Source: Candidatus Methanomethylicia archaeon (GTDB lineage: Archaea > Thermoproteota > Methanomethylicia > CALHIW01). From it: a DNA stretch of 7,600 nt. The stretch's first letter is position 1. Each line of letters starts with the position of its first letter. The DNA lies in contig CALHIW010000057.1 of assembly GCA_938030905.1 (NCBI GenBank), positions 1-7,600 of the forward strand. The letters are read 5' to 3'. The notes under the pieces were generated by a model, which worked only from the letters and a program-made list of their open reading frames with translations, was not told where the DNA came from and searched no databases. A program made the position numbers and the translations under genes. Positions 5,154 to 7,600 of the stretch are shown piece by piece.

Positions 5154-5682
5154 TTTTACTAGTGTATTGTCTCCATTCTCTTTGCTTCAACCATTCGGGA
5201 ACAATTACGTCATAAACGAACTGGTTTATAGTCATCCCCCTCTCCTCAGCGAGTTTTTTAAGTTCTTCATAAATCCCTCTACCTATAAATATCCTCTCCT
5301 GGTATGGATTAGCTCTATAGCTTCGATTAGGGTTTTCATACTTAATCACAACAGCTCCAGTATAGGGTTGAACATATACGAGGACTTGATAGAAGCTATA
5401 GAGACTATAAAGAAACATAAACATTGATAAACATAGTATAATAAGTCTTAGGTTATAGTGTATTTCTCCATATATATTTATGGTTTTGCTAATAGGATCC
5501 ATTAATGCTGTAAGGAGTAAAAAAGCTGGAATTATAAATAGTATTTTCCAAGGTTTTTCAAATGGGGTTTTCTTAAAAAACCTTGTAAATAATACTGCAA
5601 GAGTTATAACAGCAACCGATAATGGAATTATTACAATTGTTAAAACAATATCTACTAATCCTACCATAGATAGTTCAAACAT
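5149..5682 (-). CDS. membrane protein with C-terminal ribbon-helix-helix-like domain
   Basis: A 177-residue protein of unknown family with two parts. Residues 10-33, 46-62 and 78-103 are three hydrophobic membrane segments, with basic residues (RFFKK) after the first. After a linker rich in Tyr, Asn and Arg (104-128) comes a segment that reads like a ribbon-helix-helix DNA-binding fold: strand RIFIG (130-134), helix YEELKKLAEERG (138-149), turn MTINQ, then helix FVYDVIVPEWL (155-165). RHH proteins bind operators as dimers through the strand; fusion to membrane helices is uncommon. With three membrane passes the RHH end could face the cytoplasm, consistent with the positive-inside trend. It lies 32 bp upstream of the metal exporter gene, so a role in sensing or regulation is conceivable, but this is inference. 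ATG 5682 fits a TATA box at 5716-5723 with a leader of about 11 bases; Met6 is an alternative start. Confidence 0.75.
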   Translation of the reverse strand: MFELSMVGLVDIVLTIVIIPLSVAVITLAVLFTRFFKKTPFEKPWKILFIIPAFLLLTALMDPISKTINIYGEIHYNLRLIILCLSMFMFLYSLYSFYQVLVYVQPYTGAVVIKYENPNRSYRANPYQERIFIGRGIYEELKKLAEERGMTINQFVYDVIVPEWLKQREWRQYTSKT

Positions 5683-5715
5683 GTAGTTTATAGTATTGTA
5701 ATTGTACTTATTAAG

Positions 5716-5723
5716 TTTTTAAA
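5716..5723 (-). promoter_or_regulatory. TATA-like box of the RHH-like membrane gene
   Basis: The minus strand reads TTTAAAAA, centred about 37 bp upstream of ATG 5682. It implies a leader of about 11 bases, in which I see no Shine-Dalgarno core. Confidence 0.4.
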
Positions 5724-5769
5724 CATTCTTTATTTACATATAGCATTTAAATTATTACAGTATATACTA

Positions 5770-6612
5770 TTAACTGAAAAGATATACTAGTAATACTAGT
5801 AGAATATATGGAGAAGTATACTTATATATTAGCCATGCTTTTCTAGGTGTTGGTGTTATTATAAATTTAACTATTAAATACAACATCACTATACTTAATA
5901 TTGAAACCGATAATATGTATGCTGGGCTTGTGTATATACTCATAGTTAAAGCTAATACTATGAGTATTATAGCTGAAGTAGTGATATGCCATTTAGCCTT
6001 ACTTCCACTTACTATAGCTGGTAGCATTGGAACATTTACCCTTATATAGTCTCTTGAAAAAGCAAAGGATAAAGACCATAGATGTAGGAATCCCCACCCC
6101 ATAACCACTAATCCAAGCATAAACCCCTCAAAATCCAGTACTCCCCTACCCATCCACCATCCACCCCAGATAGGGCATGCTATGGAGGGTAGAACAGTAA
6201 CTATGTTAAAAGCTGTTTTCCTCTTAGCTATGATGGTGTAGGCTATAATGTAGCTTAGTAATCCTAGTATGAGGAATGAAAACGTAACAATACCTGCTGA
6301 GTATGCAGCAACCAGCGATGTAAGTATTAGAGCTAAACCAAATGATAGTGCTAGTTTAGGTTTAATCCTACCTGATGGTATTGGCCTCCTCATAGTTCTC
6401 GCCATTAATACATCAATATCCCTATCAATATAGTTGTTAAGAGCATTAGCACCACCAACACCGCAGAGAAGAGCTATGGCAGCCATAAAACTCTCATAGC
6501 TTAATAATATGTGAAATCTTGAAGCTTTCAGATATGCTATAACTGCAAGTAAGACTATAGCTAGGAGTATTCTTGGCTTACATAGATACCATAGATTTCT
6601 AACTAGCTCCAT
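5770..6612 (-). CDS. heme O synthase-like UbiA-family prenyltransferase
   Basis: UbiA-type prenyltransferases join an isoprenyl diphosphate to an acceptor inside the membrane. This 280-residue protein most resembles protoheme IX farnesyltransferase (CtaB/CyoE), which makes heme O. The first Asp-rich motif is N60-x2-D63-x3-D67 (NNYIDRDID), followed by MARTMRRPIPSG (70-81). The loop TIIAKRKTAFN (126-136) and PIWGGW (147-152) match the KR-x-T and GW blocks of that subfamily. The second motif is SRDYIRVNVPMLP (186-198), close to the DYxxAGxPMLP of CtaB. About eight to nine hydrophobic segments are present, as expected. No oxidase subunit or heme A synthase gene is nearby, so the substrate could be something other than heme B. 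The ATG is about 25 bp from a TATA box, suggesting a leaderless mRNA; it lies 45 bp downstream of the DUF2119 gene. Confidence 0.82.
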   Translation of the reverse strand: MELVRNLWYLCKPRILLAIVLLAVIAYLKASRFHILLSYESFMAAIALLCGVGGANALNNYIDRDIDVLMARTMRRPIPSGRIKPKLALSFGLALILTSLVAAYSAGIVTFSFLILGLLSYIIAYTIIAKRKTAFNIVTVLPSIACPIWGGWWMGRGVLDFEGFMLGLVVMGWGFLHLWSLSFAFSRDYIRVNVPMLPAIVSGSKAKWHITTSAIILIVLALTMSIYTSPAYILSVSILSIVMLYLIVKFIITPTPRKAWLIYKYTSPYILLVLLVYLFS

Positions 6613-6633
6613 AAGTTCATAGCAGAAAGCTAG

Positions 6634-6641
6634 CTTATAAC
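6634..6641 (-). promoter_or_regulatory. TATA box of the UbiA-family gene
   Basis: The minus strand reads GTTATAAG, centred about 25.5 bp upstream of ATG 6612, fitting transcription from the start codon itself. Confidence 0.55.
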
Positions 6642-6657
6642 TTTTATGTGTAATACC

Positions 6658-7263
6658 TTACATATTCCTAGTTTTCGATTTTATTAGACTATGATATGCT
6701 ACTATTTTTGAGATTTGCTGTGGATATTTTAAGCTTAGCTTTGAGAGTATTTCTAAGTATTCAGATATCTCAACTATAATTTTCAAAATACTAAGTATTG
6801 TTTCTTCACCTCCCCTTTTACATGTTTTCTCAATTACAAGCCCTAAGTCAAACATATGCGTCTTAAAGAGTTGAGGTAAAGCTGCACCTATAAGTACTCC
6901 ATCGTCAAGACTTAGTAGTGGAGGTATCCCCATACTAAATCTTCTAAATGGATCTACAAGCTTTTCATAGGCTGATCTCCTATAACAGTGAATCTCAACA
7001 TATATGTTTGGCTTAAACACTTCTACGAGTTTAAGTAGTTTTCTTCCAGCTTTTGTCCTGTAGTATTTTCTACTTAGAGTACTTATGTATTTCTCACCAT
7101 AGGAAATACGTGGAATAAGAATAACTTCCCCATTAACCTTTAAATTCATGTGTTTAAGTCTTTCCAGAATTGGGCCTATAATTCTGCCTTCATTACCATG
7201 TAAGCCGCCAACAATAAGCTTTACTACTTTACTATTACCTGAAACACATCTATAGATCTTCAT
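6658..7263 (-). CDS. DUF2119 family protein, M14-like putative metallohydrolase
   Basis: A 201-residue archaeal protein that I assign to DUF2119 by its overall look. The family has no proven function. Its N-terminus carries GGLHGNEG (19-26), the H-x2-E zinc-binding pattern of the M14 carboxypeptidase and succinylglutamate desuccinylase fold. YVEIHCY (88-94) resembles the strand bringing the third zinc ligand (H92), and GLVIEKT (141-147) offers a Glu (E145) at the place of the catalytic base. A small zinc-dependent hydrolase is therefore likely, though the substrate is unknown. There is no signal peptide or clear membrane segment. The gene follows the presenilin-like protease gene after 96 bp and precedes the prenyltransferase gene by 45 bp. 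The ATG is about 25 bp from a TATA box at 7285-7292. Confidence 0.78.
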   Translation of the reverse strand: MKIYRCVSGNSKVVKLIVGGLHGNEGRIIGPILERLKHMNLKVNGEVILIPRISYGEKYISTLSRKYYRTKAGRKLLKLVEVFKPNIYVEIHCYRRSAYEKLVDPFRRFSMGIPPLLSLDDGVLIGAALPQLFKTHMFDLGLVIEKTCKRGGEETILSILKIIVEISEYLEILSKLSLKYPQQISKIVAYHSLIKSKTRNM

Positions 7264-7284
7264 TAATTAAAGATACAGCTATAC

Positions 7285-7292
7285 TTAATAAA
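7285..7292 (-). promoter_or_regulatory. TATA-like box of the DUF2119 gene
   Basis: The minus strand reads TTTATTAA, centred about 25.5 bp upstream of ATG 7263, again fitting a leaderless transcript. Confidence 0.45.
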
Positions 7293-7359
7293 TTATTATG
7301 TGGAGTAATAGCCCAATACTTACGATGTTAAGTTACTAATAGTAGCTAGGATTATAGGA

Positions 7360-7600
7360 TTAATAGTAGATTAATCTTAGTATTTGAATGATTATAAGAG
7401 CAAGAATTAGTGATGCTGGAAGAGCAGGTACTGGTTTTTTAGTTTTCTCCGCTATTATTACTGTTACGTAGAATCCCACAATTAATCCAAGAGATACTCC
7501 TAATGCTGGTATGTATCCGTAGTTTATTACTGAGAAGGATTGTGTTAAAGAGTAGAATACGATATCTCCCAACCCTATATTTATCTCTTTAAACATTACT
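7360..7600 (-). CDS. presenilin-like intramembrane aspartyl protease, C-terminal part
   Basis: The frame runs from the stop at 7360 to the right edge, so the N-terminal part lies outside the window. An ATG at 7596 opens the visible 78 residues, but the frame is still open before it (a Val codon at 7597-7599), and that Met is very unlikely to be the true start. Presenilin and signal-peptide-peptidase relatives cut membrane segments with two Asp residues. The second catalytic motif GLGD is here at residues 8-11 counted from that Met (7564-7575), starting the TM7 equivalent. The PAL motif is PALP at 57-60, followed by the last hydrophobic helix. About three membrane segments are visible. The first catalytic motif (YD in TM6) should lie just to the right of this window. 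The archaeal homologues are usually around 300 residues long. Confidence 0.87.
   Translation of the reverse strand, partial: VMFKEINIGLGDIVFYSLTQSFSVINYGYIPALGVSLGLIVGFYVTVIIAEKTKKPVPALPASLILALIIIQILRLIYY

Noticed and set aside
4944..5686. Plus-strand frames over the start of the exporter gene and over the RHH-like membrane gene
   Set aside because: Shadows of real minus-strand genes, with no promoter of their own and no domain signature.
7360..7596. A complete 78-residue membrane protein starting at ATG 7596
   Set aside because: The frame stays open to the window edge, and the GLGD motif eight residues in shows this is the C-terminal end of a longer presenilin-like protease.

Overview
The window is AT-rich archaeal DNA. 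The evidence is a clear RadA recombinase, a presenilin-type GxGD protease tail, a DUF2119 protein, a Mth938-type protein, a C2H2-like mini-protein, and TATA boxes placed so close to start codons that most transcripts should be leaderless. This fits the TACK/Thermoproteota side of the archaea, probably a thermophile. I cannot name a genus, and the heme O synthase-like gene does not settle whether the organism respires oxygen.

Layout, left to right. Positions 1-521 hold the 5' part of an unrecognised minus-strand gene cut by the window edge. A divergent promoter region (522-717) separates it from the only plus-strand gene, a 77-residue zinc-finger mini-protein (718-951). That gene runs tail to tail, with a 4-bp overlap, into a Mth938/DUF498 family gene (948-1292). 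All other genes are on the minus strand: endonuclease V (1395-2063) directly downstream of radA (2114-3061), which makes a DNA-repair pair. A probable micro-gene made almost only of Glu and Trp (3183-3269) follows, then about 470 bp without a convincing gene (3285-3751). Next come a cation diffusion facilitator with three tandem cytoplasmic domains (3752-5116), a membrane protein that appears to carry a C-terminal ribbon-helix-helix domain (5149-5682), a heme O synthase-like UbiA prenyltransferase (5770-6612), a DUF2119 protein with an M14-like metal-site pattern (6658-7263), and the C-terminal part of a presenilin-like intramembrane aspartyl protease (7360-7600), cut by the right edge.

Functionally there are two blocks. 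The right block (3752-7600) is mostly membrane and metal-linked: protease, putative metallohydrolase, prenyltransferase, membrane-anchored RHH protein and metal exporter. The genes follow each other in one direction, but most have their own TATA box, so it is a directon rather than one certain operon. The left block is genome maintenance (radA, nfi) plus small conserved archaeal proteins.

The observations most worth a second look are: the Glu/Trp micro-gene upstream of radA, which has the only good Shine-Dalgarno site found next to a start in this window; the Asp-to-Asn change at a catalytic metal position in endonuclease V; the membrane-tethered RHH domain beside a metal exporter; and the triplicated cytoplasmic domain of that exporter.
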